Part shown: positions 11,649 through 23,308 of the stretch, in pieces
Numbering within the stretch: position 1 is the stretch's first letter
Layout: every line of letters begins with the position of its first letter
DNA from: Sorex araneus
Lineage: Eukaryota; Chordata; Mammalia; Eulipotyphla; Soricidae
Assembly (NCBI RefSeq): GCF_027595985.1
Contig: NC_073306.1
Span: 82,199,599-82,263,598 of the forward strand
DNA: 64,000 nucleotides
Reading direction: 5' to 3'
Program-made: the position numbers and the translations under genes
The notes under the pieces: generated by a model
Told to the model about the DNA's origin: nothing
The model's input: only the letters and a program-made list of their open reading frames with translations
Database searches by the model: none

Positions 11649-12030
11649 GTATTGGAGATTGTACAGGGATAAAGTGCTTGCCTTGTATATTGCCAACCCC
11701 AGTTCAAATTTCTGGCACCGGGGCTGGAGCGATAGCACAGCGGGTAGGGCATTTGCCTTGCACTCGGCCAACCCGGGTTTGAATACCAGCATCCCATATG
11801 GTCCCCTGAGCACTGCCAAGGGTAATTCCCGAGTACAGAGCTAGGAGTAACCCCTGTGCATCACTGGGTGTGACCCAAAAAGCAAAACAAAACAAAACAA
11901 AACAAATTTCTGGCACCACAAGGTCCCCTGTGTATCACCAGGGGTCTCGCCTGAGGACAGAATAGTTCTTGAGCATAGCTGAGTGTGGTCCAAACCATTT
12001 CCACACACTCCCACACACAAAAGAGCCAAG
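11649..12030 (+). mobile_element. Old SINE split by a younger type A SINE
   Basis: The old copy occupies 11649-11719 and 11918-12030. A full type A SINE with an (AAAAC)n tail sits at 11720-11902. The 15-bp target duplication 'caaatttctggcacc' is perfect (11705-11719 and 11903-11917). Confidence 0.9.
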
Positions 12031-12424
12031 GGCTCAGTGTACAGATGGGCATAAGGCTGCTCAGAAATAGACTCGCAACTGGTGGGAGTTCCTTCCTTTG
12101 TGGAAAGCTTTGCTCCTGCCTTCTTCTCTCTGATGAGAGCGTAGCCTCTGGGGACAGGGTCTGGGCACAGGCCTCGGCTCTCCCACTTGCTGTTCCTCAG
12201 GAGGAATGGTAGGTAGTAAAGTGTCACTGTGCAAAGTCATCGGTCCAAGGGCTGTTCTCTGCATCCCTGGAACAAGCCTGGGAAGTGACTTATAGCATCT
12301 TGCCCTAGGAGTGCCATCCTTCTTCCTGGTGTGGGGTTTCCACCTGGAATCCACAACAGCCACTGCTCACTGGCTCCTAAGAGCTGTGGCTTGAGTCTTC
12401 GGAATTTTGCAAATTGGCTGCCAT

Positions 12425-12427
<3 letters not shown>

Positions 12428-12470
<43 letters not shown>
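12428..12470. repeat. (GT)n microsatellite
   Basis: About 21 GT units, at the edge of the following L1. Confidence 0.97.
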
Positions 12471-12471
<1 letters not shown>

Positions 12472-12473
<2 letters not shown>

Positions 12474-12975
12474 AAATTTTAAAAATTTTATTGAATCACC
12501 ATGAGATAGTTACAAGCTTTCATGTTTGGGTTACAATATAACAATGATCAAACACCCTTCCCTCCATCAGTGCACATTCCCCACCACCAATATCTCGGGT
12601 ATACCTCCCCTTTCCTACCCTTCCCCTGCCTCTAAGGCAGACAATATTCCCCATACTCTCTCTTTACTTTTGGGCATTATAACTTGCAACACAGACATTG
12701 AAAGGTCATCGTGTTTGGTCCATTATCTACTTTTGGCATGCATCTCCCATCCCAACTGGTTTCTCCAGTCATCATTTTCTTAGTGATCCCTTCTCTATTC
12801 CATCTGCCTTCTCCCCTCCGCTCGTGAAGCAGTCTTCCAGCTATGGGGCAATCCTCCTGGCCCTTGTATCTACTGTCCTTGGGTGTCATGTGATGCTATC
12901 CCACACTCCACAAATGAGTGCAGTCCCTCAATGTCTGTCCCTCTCTTTCTGACTCATTTCACTTAGTGCCATCAT
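12472..12975 (-). mobile_element. L1 3'UTR (antisense), shrew lineage
   Basis: 'aattttattgaatcaccatg' is the complement of the L1 tail, then a C-rich 3'UTR and 'ctttctgactcatttcactt' as at position 250. Nearly the complement of the L1 end at 31300-31770. Confidence 0.9.
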
Positions 12976-12999
12976 GTATATTGGTTGCTATATATAAGC

Positions 13000-13707
13000 T
13001 AGTGGATGTGTGGATTGTGTGCGTATACGTGATTATGAGTGTGACAATGTGATTGTGCATGTCTGTGGATTACAGCACGGAAATCGACAAGTGAAACCAG
13101 GCCGCCTCTCCTCACCCCCGTCAGCTCCACATTTCCCAGCACAACACTCTCTGCCTGCACCCGCTTCCCGCCCGCAAGACTGTCCCAGATGTTCATGTGA
13201 AAGCTCCCACTTAACTTTCAATTATAAACATCCTTTGAATATGTTTAATGGGTTTTTAAAATATCTTTGCAAATGTGAGTGCTTCTTGTCAATTTCGGTA
13301 GTAATGCTAGGCCCGAAGCCACCGACAACAAATGGAATCTTTGTGTAACGCAGTTCCCCCATTAGCTGTGAGTCTTAAACTCCCCTGTTCTCCTTGCTCT
13401 TACCTCACACCCTTATCTCAGTGGAGTGGGTGGCTGGGACTTCCTATCTGACTCCACTGGCCCCCCAGACCCTGTCCCTCCCGCTTTCTCTCTGCTCAGC
13501 CTCCTGAAAGCTCTGCCTCTCTGGCCTCTACCATAAGCTCTGCATGGACCCCAAACATTTCAGATTCCTGGGTCTTGGTCTCCCACCTACCCTCGGACCC
13601 CTTATTCTCCCAAGGGATGAACCCAGTTTGCACCTTGTCTTTGCACACCTCCAGCTTTCCTCCCACCTCTTCTGAAACCCAGTCTCAGTGGTGTTTCACC
13701 TAGACCA
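13000..13707. other. Single-copy sequence, nothing recognised
   Basis: Short GTGT-like patches near 13000-13060, then pyrimidine-rich sequence; no gene seen. Confidence 0.35.
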
Positions 13708-13886
13708 CTCCTTTTTTTTTTTCTTTTTGGGTCACACCCAGCAATGCACAGGGGTTACTCCAGGCTCTGTACTCAGGAATTACTCCTGGCGGTGCTCAGG
13801 GGACCATATGGGATATCAGGGATCGAATTGGATTGGTGGCATGTAGGGCACACCCCCTCCCCTCTGTACTATTGCTCTGACCCCTC
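13708..13886 (-). mobile_element. Type A SINE
   Basis: T-run, 'gggtcacacccagcaatgca' to 'ctattgctctgacccct'. Confidence 0.92.
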
Positions 13887-14540
13887 AAGGTATCTTTTTA
13901 CATTAGTATTTTTCCCTGGGAAGTGGACAATGATGAAGGGATTGGTGTTGGAGCACTGTATGCCTAAAATCCAATCATGAGTAACTTTGTAATTCACAGT
14001 GATTAAATTTTTTTAAAAATCGCCCTGCTGCCCCCAATGTCAGTGGTTTGACCATCTGAAAGGGTTACCTGGGCGAGGCCATGGGTAGGGGTTCCATCCG
14101 TGCCAGAATTCTGTGTTTCATCCCTTTCTGTATTTGGATTCTGGGCTGGGAAAGAAAGATAAGCTGTTAAGGAAGGGAACTGCTTGGGATGTGACTCTGA
14201 GCTGTCCGTCCGCCCCCTCCCACTGCTTTCCCCGCGGCACGGAGCCGGGCATGCGCCGGTCCTGGGCGTTGTTGAAGGGTTCCAGCCGTTCCTTGTACAC
14301 TGTGCCCTGAATGCTAAGCTTTTCTAGTGTCGCGGAAATATATCCAGACCATCTTTTGGTGGTCTGGATCACAGGAGGTGATACTGCATCCGTGGCAGGG
14401 TAGCTCACGTAGAGTCCACAGTGCTCCCCTGCCCCAGGCCGGGAAGGGCTTCTTGGCGCTCTGCCCAGGCAGGACACAGCCCCTTTGTGAAGGCTGCCCT
14501 CTGCTGGCTCTTTCCCACATTACAGCAGCTCTGGCTGACC
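13887..14540. other. Single-copy sequence, nothing recognised
   Basis: Moderately GC-rich in 14200-14540, with no splice-bounded coding segment I can name. Confidence 0.3.
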
Positions 14541-14544
14541 AGAA

Positions 14545-14700
14545 GCCAGGAGTTGGCCTGGCCAGACAGAGACCCTGGTCACTTCACTGACTGTGAGACC
14601 CTGGGGACATTCTTCATTCTTGCTGAGATTCGGGTTCCTCATCTGCAAAGTGACAGTGAGATCCCCTAAACTGCTTCCCTCTTAGGGGTGGTTCAGTGTG
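14545..14700 (+). mobile_element. MIR SINE fragment
   Basis: 'gtcacttcactgactgtgag...gggttcctcatctgcaaagtg' matches the core and 3' half of the mammalian-wide MIR element. Confidence 0.6.
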
Positions 14701-15171
14701 AAAGATTCCAACCAAGGGAGGCGTTTTTGAGCTGACATTGATACTGACTGCTGTACCCAGAGGTGGCTGAGTGCCAAGGCTGTCCCTCAGGACTCACGTC
14801 CTCTTGCTGCAAAGTCTCCAGTGGGTTCCACATTTTGGCAGAGCCGCCATGTTGAAGAAGCCTCATAGGTTCCCATAGGGGCATCTGGCCTTAGTGCCTC
14901 CACCATGGCCCCCCCAGGAGAGCACCCCAGTCTATTGCACCAGCCCCTGCATCTCAGCCTATTGTACCAGCTCCCACTGCTGCTCCCCAGCTGGCAATGC
15001 CAAAACAACCATCATAACTCGGCCAAAATATTCAGGAACGCAACAGGAGTGAGGGCAGAACCAAGCAAAATCCTCCAAGCTCTCTTGGCTGTAATTATAC
15101 AAACAGGTGTTCTACTGTGTTCTACTGAGGTTCTGAAACTGCCTTCAGGGCCAGTTGGGGAACCAGCACGG

Positions 15172-15342
15172 AAGGAAGGAAGGAAGGAAGGAAGGAAGGA
15201 AGGAAGGAAGGAAGGAAGGAAGGAAGGAAGGAAGGAAGGAAGGAAGGAAGGAAGGAAGGAAGGAAGGAAGGAAGGAAGGAAGGAAGGAAGGAAGGAAGGA
15301 AGGAAGGAAGGAAGGAAGGAAGGAAGGAAGGAAGGAAGGAAG
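15172..15342. repeat. (GGAA)n tetranucleotide array, about 170 bp
   Basis: Over 40 nearly pure GGAA units. Repeated open frames of lysine-glutamate-glycine-arginine through it are artefacts of the period. Confidence 0.98.
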
Positions 15343-15739
15343 GGTAGCTTCTCTGCCTACATGCAGTGACATAATCCCTACCAGGACGCCTCAGCCATCT
15401 TGCTTGCTTCCTGTTGGCCCTCCTCATTCCTCGTCTCCCCCCATCCCCATCCTGTTGAACCAACACTGTCCTGGGAACGGGGTCCCAGCTGCGATTTCCC
15501 AGCGTGCCTGCCATCTTCAGCAGTTTTATTCAGCATTATCTGCAAGTGGGCACTTGCACAGGAGGAAAGGAATGAGTGCCAGGGCCTCAAAGCTGTGGTT
15601 GAAAGGGACACCCCCGCACCTTGCCCAGCCTGGCATGCCCTGGCCTTTGTTCCCAGCTCTTGGGGCTGAGAGCCAAACATTCCTGTGGGTATATTCCATG
15701 GTTTTAAACAGCGACCATTTTTTTTTTTTTGAGCACCAT

Positions 15740-15930
15740 GCTAAGGGGTTGGCATATGTTACGGAATTTTTTCACTCGATTAACTTCACAGCTATGCAGT
15801 GATTTTCCCCCTCACTGCACAGAGGATGAAATAGAGCTCCAGAAAGGTTGAGTGGCTTGTCCTTTCACAGACTGAGAGGAAGCAGAGACTGAATTTGAAC
15901 TCTGGCTGCCTCTAAAGCACCTGTGCTCTG
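15740..15930 (-). mobile_element. MIR SINE fragment
   Basis: 'cagaggatgaaatagagctccagaaaggttgagtggcttg' is the complement of the MIR core; strand is my best reading. Confidence 0.55.
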
Positions 15931-16654
15931 AGGCATCAGCCATCCCCAACCTCAAGGGCTGCTGCTCTCTCCTGTAGGACTGATTTTCTGGTCCCCTGGT
16001 CTGGCCTTTAGCCATGCGCCCCTTTCTGATTCCTCGATGCCACCAACAGTGCCGTGTAACTTTTCAGAAGCTACCACTTTGTCTCCGTTCAGTCAGAAAC
16101 TCTGAGCATCCATGTCTCTTGCACTATTTCCCTGAGCCAGTAGCTCTGTAATTTGCACATGAATCCAGTTTGGTAATTGCCTGGTAACCCGGGAAAAGCA
16201 TCTTGGATGACTACTCTCAGGTTTAGGGTTCTTTCCTGAAAGTAAGTCTTTATCAGACACCTGTAGTGGCTCCTACACCAGCCCGATACCACTCCCCCCT
16301 GCCCCCTGGGCTAGCAGAAACCCTCTTCATAATCAGGAAATGTAGCCCAGCTGGCCCTGTGCTTCCTGGCCATAAGCATGGACATGCCGTTGCCTTGGCA
16401 GCAAAAGGAAGGGACTCCCAACCCAGACCCCTGAGGACCAACAGGACCCTCCCCCTCCCTGCTATCCATTCCTAGGGAAGTGCTGTGGAATCTGGGGACA
16501 CTTGTGGGACAGAGGGGGCAGAACTGAGGGACAGAGGGACCATGGAGGATGAGGGAAGTGTCTGAGCATTGGTTCCCGGAAGACTGAACTCCCCTGATCT
16601 TCCTGGTCAGGGGCTACTTGTTGATGAGGATGATAATTGTAGGCTAGAAAGTGG
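15931..16654. other. Single-copy sequence, nothing recognised
   Basis: No gene or repeat family identified. Confidence 0.3.
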
Positions 16655-17033
16655 TTCACGGGGCTGGAGAGCATGGCCAGCATGCACAGCGACCTGGGCT
16701 TCATCTGGGGCACCCATGGCCTCCGAGTACCACCAGGTAGGCGTGGAGCACCGCCCCCCACCCCCGGCACCCCTGGAGAAGTCCCTAAACAAACCAAGGA
16801 GATGATGATTATCTCTTGGGCTCTGCTACCTAAACCATCATTTTCCTGTTTCTTAGGAGACAAAACAATAGAATCAAAACTCTCATTTTTGCATTTGTGT
16901 GAAGGGGTCATACCCGGCTGTGAGCTCAGGGATCACTCCTAGTGACAGGATGTGGTGGCGGGAACTGAGCCGGAGTTGGTTACGTGGAAGGTAAGGTGTT
17001 TAGCTTACCCCCATACTATCACTCCCTTCCCAA
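16655..17033. mobile_element. Two old SINE fragments, opposite orientation
   Basis: Plus-strand piece at 16655-16755 ('ggggctggagagcatggcca') and minus-strand piece at 16893-17033 ('ggtcatacccggctgtgagc' to 'ctatcactccc'). Confidence 0.55.
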
Positions 17034-17461
17034 TAAGAAAGCTTTTCAAATGACTCACATGACAACGTTGACATGTGTGAAGCTTCTCGGGTGTGTAGGA
17101 AGGTGAGCGGGCAGGGCTAGTGTGCTAGAAAACAGCTAGAAAAAGTGGTCTGTCCTGGATGCACCAGCTCAGAAGCCCTTAAAGACTATTGTCTACTTTG
17201 GAAATGCCGGAAGAAACATATGCTGTGCTAAAGTCATGGCAGACGCACAAAACGACGGTTTCAGCTCTGTGGTGGCTTCCAGAGTGGGGAACACTGGCCC
17301 TGACCAGCCTCCATCTGACTGAGAAGCTCGGATGACTGAAAACAGTCTGTTATCACACCCGAAGCATCTCATTGTTCACTCATCCATCACCTCTGACTAG
17401 CAGGGTCACTTGATCTAGGAGAGCCGGGACAATGGCTTCTTGGCTCTGTCCTAGGAGGCTT

Positions 17462-17815
17462 CTGGGCCAGAAAGATAATACAGGAATTAAAATACTTGCC
17501 TTGCATGTGGAAGCCCTGTTTCAATCCCCTAAGCACTGCCAGGAGTGGCCCATGAGCTCAGAGCCAGGAGTAAGCCCTGAGCACTGGAGATCGTGGCCTT
17601 AATGCATGCCCTCCCCCACACACACACCCGAATTGACATCACTATAACGCACATTTGTGGAAGGGGAGACAGTACGGTGGGTAGGGCACTTGCCTTGCTC
17701 ATGGCTGACCCAGGTTCCAACCCCAGCACCACATTTCCCTGAGCACCACCAGGTATGATCCCTGAGCACAGAGCCAGGAGTAACCTGTGAGCACTGCCAG
17801 ATGTGGCCCCCGTCC
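17462..17815 (+). mobile_element. Two old SINEs in tandem
   Basis: 'gggccagaaagataatacag' at 17464 and 'ggggagacagtacggtgggt' at 17662, each with a B-box-like block and 'gagccaggagtaa'. Confidence 0.75.
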
Positions 17816-18930
17816 CACCCTAAAGTCTAGGACAACAAGACTTATCCTGTGAATAAACAACACCCCAAGAATAGTCCTGCCGGCACGCCCAGGGCAGAAG
17901 CCTCTTTAGTCTTTCTGCAGAACTCCCAGGCGCTGCCACCCTCTGGAGGAAGGGTCTGGGGCTCCTCATCCTCCCCAGGTCCTGGGAAACCCACCCTGAG
18001 GGCTGGACTGGGCCCTGCTAAGGAACCAGGGCCAAGAATCCAAGAATCCCGCAGCAGCTCTGCCCAGCCACCAGCGCCAGCGGTGCTCAGCCTGTGTCCC
18101 CGGGCTCTCCTGACTCCTGCTGTCCGCCTCCTTCTTATCGGAGCCCCTTTCTCTTTTCTCACTTGACTCCTCCCTGGTTTCCTGTCACCCTGACATCTTG
18201 TCTCCTCTCCCCACCCCTCAAATGACTTTTCTTTTTCTGCTGTTAGCCCTAAGCTGCCTGCAGGGCCTTCTTCCTCCTTATTTCTGCAGAAAAAAAAAAT
18301 TAAAAGTGTTGGCTTGATATAGAGCACAGGCCTCAGGGTCCTTCCTCTGAGTGCCTGGGGGCCTGGGAGGGAAGATTCTGTAGGGAGGCGGCTGGGTCCA
18401 TCTGTAGCTCCAAGCAATGCCACACTAGGCTGTGCTCCTGGCCCTTCCTCCTCCCTCCAGCCACCCTTCAGCACTTGCCGAGCTCCCGAGGTGGCCTGAG
18501 CACTGGAACCTGTCTTCTGGGTGACAGGAGTGGCTCAACCCCCAAGGTCAAGTTAGAGCCAGAACACCCGGAGCCCCACTGCTTGTCCCCAAGTCCACCT
18601 GGGGATGATGGGACTTTTTCAGGGGGTTCTTTTCACATTTCCAGGGGGTTCTGTGCCAGAGCCTGCAGTGTTTTGCATGTTCCTCTCCTTCCCACCTGCA
18701 CACACCGCCGCCCCGCCAGGCAGCTATACAATCCACCCCACCAGCAGCCCGCCCAGGAACTGGTCTTGACCCTTTTCTGCATTGCATTTAGGAGAAAAGT
18801 AACCTTCTCCCTGGGCAGATTCTCCCTCCTGCTACCTGGGCGAGGTGACGAGTGTTGTGGGTCTAAGGGCCCCCCTCTCCCCCATGCTAGAGGAAAACAA
18901 CCAAAGCATTTAGCAGGTCCGGTTTCAGTG
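17816..18930. other. Single-copy GC-rich sequence
   Basis: Long open frames cross it on both strands, but none resembles a known protein or has exon-like borders; probably intronic. Confidence 0.3.
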
Positions 18931-19045
18931 CTAGAGGAGGTGGCTCAAGCACAGCTTGGCATGTGGGAACCCGGGTTTGGCTCCCCAGCATCACTGGGAG
19001 TGAGCACCAAGCTTGAAGTCACCCCCAACACCAAATGAAATAATA
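18931..19045 (+). mobile_element. Old SINE fragment
   Basis: 'aacccgggtttggctcccca' plus an (AAT)n end; degraded. Confidence 0.45.
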
Positions 19046-19471
19046 ATAATAAAATGCAACAACAGTTCTGGGTCCTCCAGTCAGAGAGGAGCGGAGGTAC
19101 CTTGGCAGGAGACGATTGTCTGGTCGCCCTTTTGCAGAAAACAATGAGGATTTGTTTTTGTTTTTCTGTATTTCTGCCCACCCCTTCCAATGGTGAGGTG
19201 CCGTTTCTCTCTGTCCCTGGCCTCAGTCTCCCTCTCTCTCTAGGACTCAAGCTCTGAGGGCTGGAAGGAGAGCTGATAGCCCTAGTTCCCAGCCAGCTGA
19301 GGAGAGGGCCGGCTTTACAGGTGGGAGCCAAATGAGAGGGCCCTCCTCTCTCTTTGCCTCAGTTCTGTTCCAGGCAGCCCAGGTATTCTGGCCCTGGAAA
19401 CTAGTGCTAACTGGAACTCCAGCCAGAGCCCTGACTAGCAGTGGGTCCACAGGCCAGAGACCCCTATTTCT

Positions 19472-19980
19472 TCTTTTAAAAAAATTATTAGAGAATCACT
19501 GTGATGTACAGTTACAAGCTTATGAACTTTGTGTTTGCATTTCAGTCATACAGTGATCGTTTACCCATCCCTCCACCAGTGCCCATTCACCTCCACCAAT
19601 GATCCCAGTATCCCTCTCACCACCCCACCCCATCCCCCACCACCCCACCCTGCCTCTGCAGCAGGGCATTCCCTTTTGTTCTCTCTCCTTTTGGGTGTTG
19701 TAGTTTGCAATAGAGGTATTGAGTGGCCTTCATGTTCAGTCTATAGTCTACTTTCAGTTCGAATCTTCCAACCCGAATGGTTCCTCCCAACATCCTCTAC
19801 TTGGTGTTCCCTTCTCTATCTCAGCTGCCTTTTCCCCCAGCATGTGAGGCCAGTTTCCAAGCTGTGGGGCAGACCTCCTGGTCCTTATCTCTACGACTCC
19901 CACTCTGTTATTTTATATTCCACAGATGAATGCGATCTTTCTATGTCTGGAGAGACCTCTACTTCTATCATGCAGCTCTA
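19472..19980 (-). mobile_element. L1 3'UTR (antisense)
   Basis: Same 3' end as at 12472: poly(T), 'gagaatcactgtgatgtaca', then a C-rich 3'UTR, truncated near 19980. Confidence 0.88.
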
Positions 19981-20111
19981 GCTTCTAGTTTGGAGCTGTC
20001 TTCAGCTTTCAAAGCTCCTGAAAGGAAGTGAGAAGGAAATTCTTTCCAGGATTTCCCATGTGGAAGGAGCTCAGCAAATAGCTGGAAAAAATGAAAATAA
20101 AGAGGAGAGGA

Positions 20112-20667
20112 GGCCTTCTGCCCAGAGATGAACCAAGAGCCGCGGCACGAGAAGCAGAGCCTCCGCGTCTACTGACTGTGATCCTGAGGTCTCCTAACCC
20201 ATTTTGGCACCAGAGCAGATTCTTGCAGCCATCCATTTTGACTGTGAACTGAGCTAAAATATTAGAAACCCAAAACCGTGCGGCCGCTATCGCGGCCGCG
20301 CGGACTCAAAGTCTTCACTTTTACCAAGGAAGAGAAATTATTAGATGATGCTTATTCAGCAGGCCTGATTGTTGGGGAAAATTTCCAATCAACAATAGTG
20401 AGTTCTGTATGGAAATATGAAATGTACTCAATATATAGAGAGAATAATGGGAATATCATTAGCTACTTAGATGGGGGGTGGGGTGGGAGGGGCGTGTATT
20501 GGGGTTCTTGGTGGTGGAACGGGTGCACTGGTGAAGGGATGGTGGTTTAATCAGTATTTGACTGTGACTTAAACCTGAAAGCTTTGTATTTTTTTTTCTT
20601 GTTTGCACGGTGGTTCAATAAAATATTTCTTTAAAAAAAAATAAAGGAATTTTGATCGAAAAAAAAA
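20112..20667 (+). mobile_element. Composite retroposon with L1-like tail and GC-rich front
   Basis: Flanked by a 13-bp duplication 'aaagaggagagga' (20099-20111 and 20668-20680) and ending in poly(A), so it arrived by retrotransposition. The 3' part (about 20475-20640, 'gtgcactggtgaagggatgg' and 'ggtggttcaataaaata') resembles the shrew L1 tail. The 5' part is unlike L1 ORF2 and holds two NotI sites (20280-20287, 20292-20299). It could be an internally deleted or spliced L1, or a separate non-autonomous family. Confidence 0.6.
20280..20299. repeat. Double NotI palindrome
   Basis: Two GCGGCCGC octamers separated by four bases (TATC), inside the composite retroposon. Confidence 0.95.
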
Positions 20668-21280
20668 AAAGAGGAGAGGAACGGAGGAGAAACGAGGGGT
20701 GGTGGCAAGGAGAGGGGGCTGATTTGTGAGGGCTGTGCTACAAAATGACGTCTCTCTTCTCCCTCCCCTCCCACCCCCCTCCCTCCTCTCCTCCTTTTCT
20801 CTCTCCTCTAAAGACTCATACCCTCTACCATGGATCCAGACCTTTCTTTCCACCCTGTGTCACTCTGTGAGTTTGTCGACATTTCTACCTTCGATGCGGC
20901 TGATGCAAGTGTCCACGGGCATCGCCTTGTCGTTGAGCAGTAGGGGCACTGGTGAGGTGGAGAAGGCTTCTCGGCTCCTAAAAACATAGTTCCTGCTAGA
21001 TCTGCACTTGGTTTGCTCCCGCAGGAAGTGGGCACGCTTACCGAGAGCTGCTTGCTCATAAGAGCGGCAAATATGCTGCCAGGCCTGAGAGAGACCCTGG
21101 GAAGCCCATGACCTACACAATCGTCACAACCTTAGTGTCTTCGGGTCAAGGAAAGGAAGCCTGGTGAGGGAAAGCTTCTGGTCTTGCATATAAGAGGCAG
21201 CTGAAATGTCAGCCTGGGCATATCAGCTGGTTCCACACCCTGTCCCTACCAGACTCTCTGCTTTTGACACGCTCATCCCA

Positions 21281-21425
21281 GGGCCTGGAGCAATCATGCA
21301 GCAGGTATGGAAGTTGCCTGGCACATGGCTGGCCCTGGTTCAATCCCTGCACCACATATGACGCCCTGATTCCCTGAGCACTGCCAGGAGTGATCCCTGG
21401 CAACTACCGGGTGTGTTCCCCCAAT
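21281..21425 (+). mobile_element. Old SINE
   Basis: 'gggcctggagcaatcatgca' to 'ccgggtgtgttcccccaatt'. Confidence 0.8.
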
Positions 21426-21452
21426 TAAACAGCTTCATTCATTTAACATGTC

Positions 21453-21486
21453 TTTAGTGGTGGTAGTGGTGGTGGTGGTGGTGGAA
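21453..21486. repeat. (GGT)n microsatellite
   Basis: About 10 GGT/GTG units. Confidence 0.9.
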
Positions 21487-21489
21487 CGG

Positions 21490-22360
21490 GGGGAATGTTT
21501 TTAATTAGTATAGCAGCACATGCTTGGTCTTCATGAGCACAAACTCAAAAAGTTTCAGGGTAAGAACACCCAATCATTTTGTGATTTTTCCCCCCCTGCA
21601 TGCTGTCTTGGATTATTTGCTTCTTGTTTCATATGCATCGAAATTTGAAGTCTCACTGAGAGTAAGGTTTGTGTCTGAAACTACTTTTTCTCGACAGAAG
21701 ACCCAAATCTCTCCTTCTTAAACGCACACGGAGTGGAATTAAACTGGCACTCCAACAGCCTTCTCCTTCTGCAGAAAAGCAACACTAATGAAAGTGCATA
21801 GAAGTGAAAGTAGATTCCATAATTTGGGTGAAAGCTAAAGGTACCCCCAAGTACTGTAAACAGAACATAGTAACTTAAAAATAATCCTGCTGTGCCAATT
21901 TGGGAAGGGCTTGTTTAGACTTCCAGAGATGTATAATTTGAACTTTAAAATACCAAAATGAAGAAGTATTTAATTTAGGGCTTTGCAGTCTCTAAATTGC
22001 AAATTGCAGATGGGTGGAGCTGCCATGGCAGCAAGTGGTTATAGTCTATGCTTTGGCTCCCTCTATCGGCAGGGAGGGTGCATTTTCCCCCTCACTTAAG
22101 GAATTCTTGGTTCAAGTCTGTGGTTGCTATTGACTGTATGTAGTGTCCAAGAACTCTTCGGTTTATAAAAGGGAGAAACAAAATCTATTGGACCCTTCTA
22201 CTCAGATGGTAATTATACCATTTTAATTCTCTTTACAAGATAATGTTGCTACCTCCAAAGCCAGACTCCGTAAAAAGCGTTTGTTAATGGTGAGAAAACA
22301 TGCAGTGTTTGACCTGAGGTTGCTTTACTAGTTTTCTAACACTGTAAGAGGTAAAAAGCA
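21490..22360. other. Single-copy sequence, nothing recognised
   Basis: AT-rich, no gene or repeat family identified. Confidence 0.35.
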
Positions 22361-22885
22361 CAACACGGGGACTCAGAGATCATACACTGTCTAAGTGCTC
22401 ACCTTGAGTGGCCAAAACTCAGGTTTAATTCCAGGCATCACATTTGGACTCCTGAGTATGGTGAGGCATGATCCCTGAGTGCAGACAAAGCCAGGAGTGA
22501 ACCCTGAGCACAGCCAGGTGTGGCACCAAAACAAAACAAAACAAATAAATAAATAAATGTAAAAAAGTACAATGCTGATTTCTCAATCTCTCTCCTACGT
22601 CTGTTTTCCCCCATACTTTGGCTAATCCTGTGTTCAGCTAATGTTTTCCATGACCCAGATACAGACAAAGGGGTTTGGTTTGAACTAGTAAAAGTGACCA
22701 AGTATCTAAAAATTCTTTGTTTCATCAAGTGGAATTAAGGACGGTGGGTGCGAGACAGGATGTGCGTTGGTGAGGCACGCTCCTTGTGTGCAGTCAACCT
22801 GGGTTCCATCCACAGCCTCACCAGGAGTGATTCCTGGGCAGAGTCTAAAGTAAGAGCTGAGCACTGCACATCGTGGCGGGGGGCA
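22361..22885 (+). mobile_element. Two old SINEs
   Basis: 22361-22550 ('ggggactcagagatcataca' to 'caggtgtggcaccaaaac' with an (AAAT)n tail) and 22738-22885 ('gtgcagtcaacctgggttcc'). Confidence 0.75.
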
Positions 22886-23191
22886 GGGAGAGGGGACAGC
22901 AAAACAAGTGGAAGGAAGGACATACACACATTTCCTTTGCATGCAGGTTTACCCCAAATCCCTCTTTCAGAAATTTGAGCCAGAATCATCATGTCAACAA
23001 CACATATTTGGGGATTTGGCTCTAGTCCTCCTTGGTACATTTCCTTTCATGGTGCTGCCAGGGCCAGTGGAGAGGGAGGAGACAGAGAATCTCTCAAAGC
23101 CTGCTGGGCCATTTGCAATTCTAAGGAACAGTGGAGAGGTGCCACCCATGTCTGACACATTGAATTCTATTCTTTATTATTCTATTCTTTA

Positions 23192-23308
23192 TTTTTGCAG
23201 CAACACCTGGAGGTGCTCAGGGGCCCAATATGTGGAATGAGGGGATCAAACTTGTGCTCTCTCATGCATAGCGTGTGTTTCCACCCTTGAGCTATCTCTC
23301 TGGCCCAG
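23192..23308 (-). mobile_element. Old SINE
   Basis: 'gcagcaacacctggaggtgc' to 'gagctatctctctggccc'. Confidence 0.75.

Noticed and set aside
15155-15802. Long open frames of KEGR repeats or their antisense across the GGAA array
   Set aside because: A pure tetranucleotide repeat is open in several frames on both strands; there is no splice context or homology.
17842-18474. 210-residue minus-strand open frame
   Set aside because: GC-rich intronic sequence, no recognised domain, no convincing splice sites or start context.
18475-19038. 187-residue plus-strand open frame
   Set aside because: Ends inside an old SINE and resembles no known protein; composition-driven.
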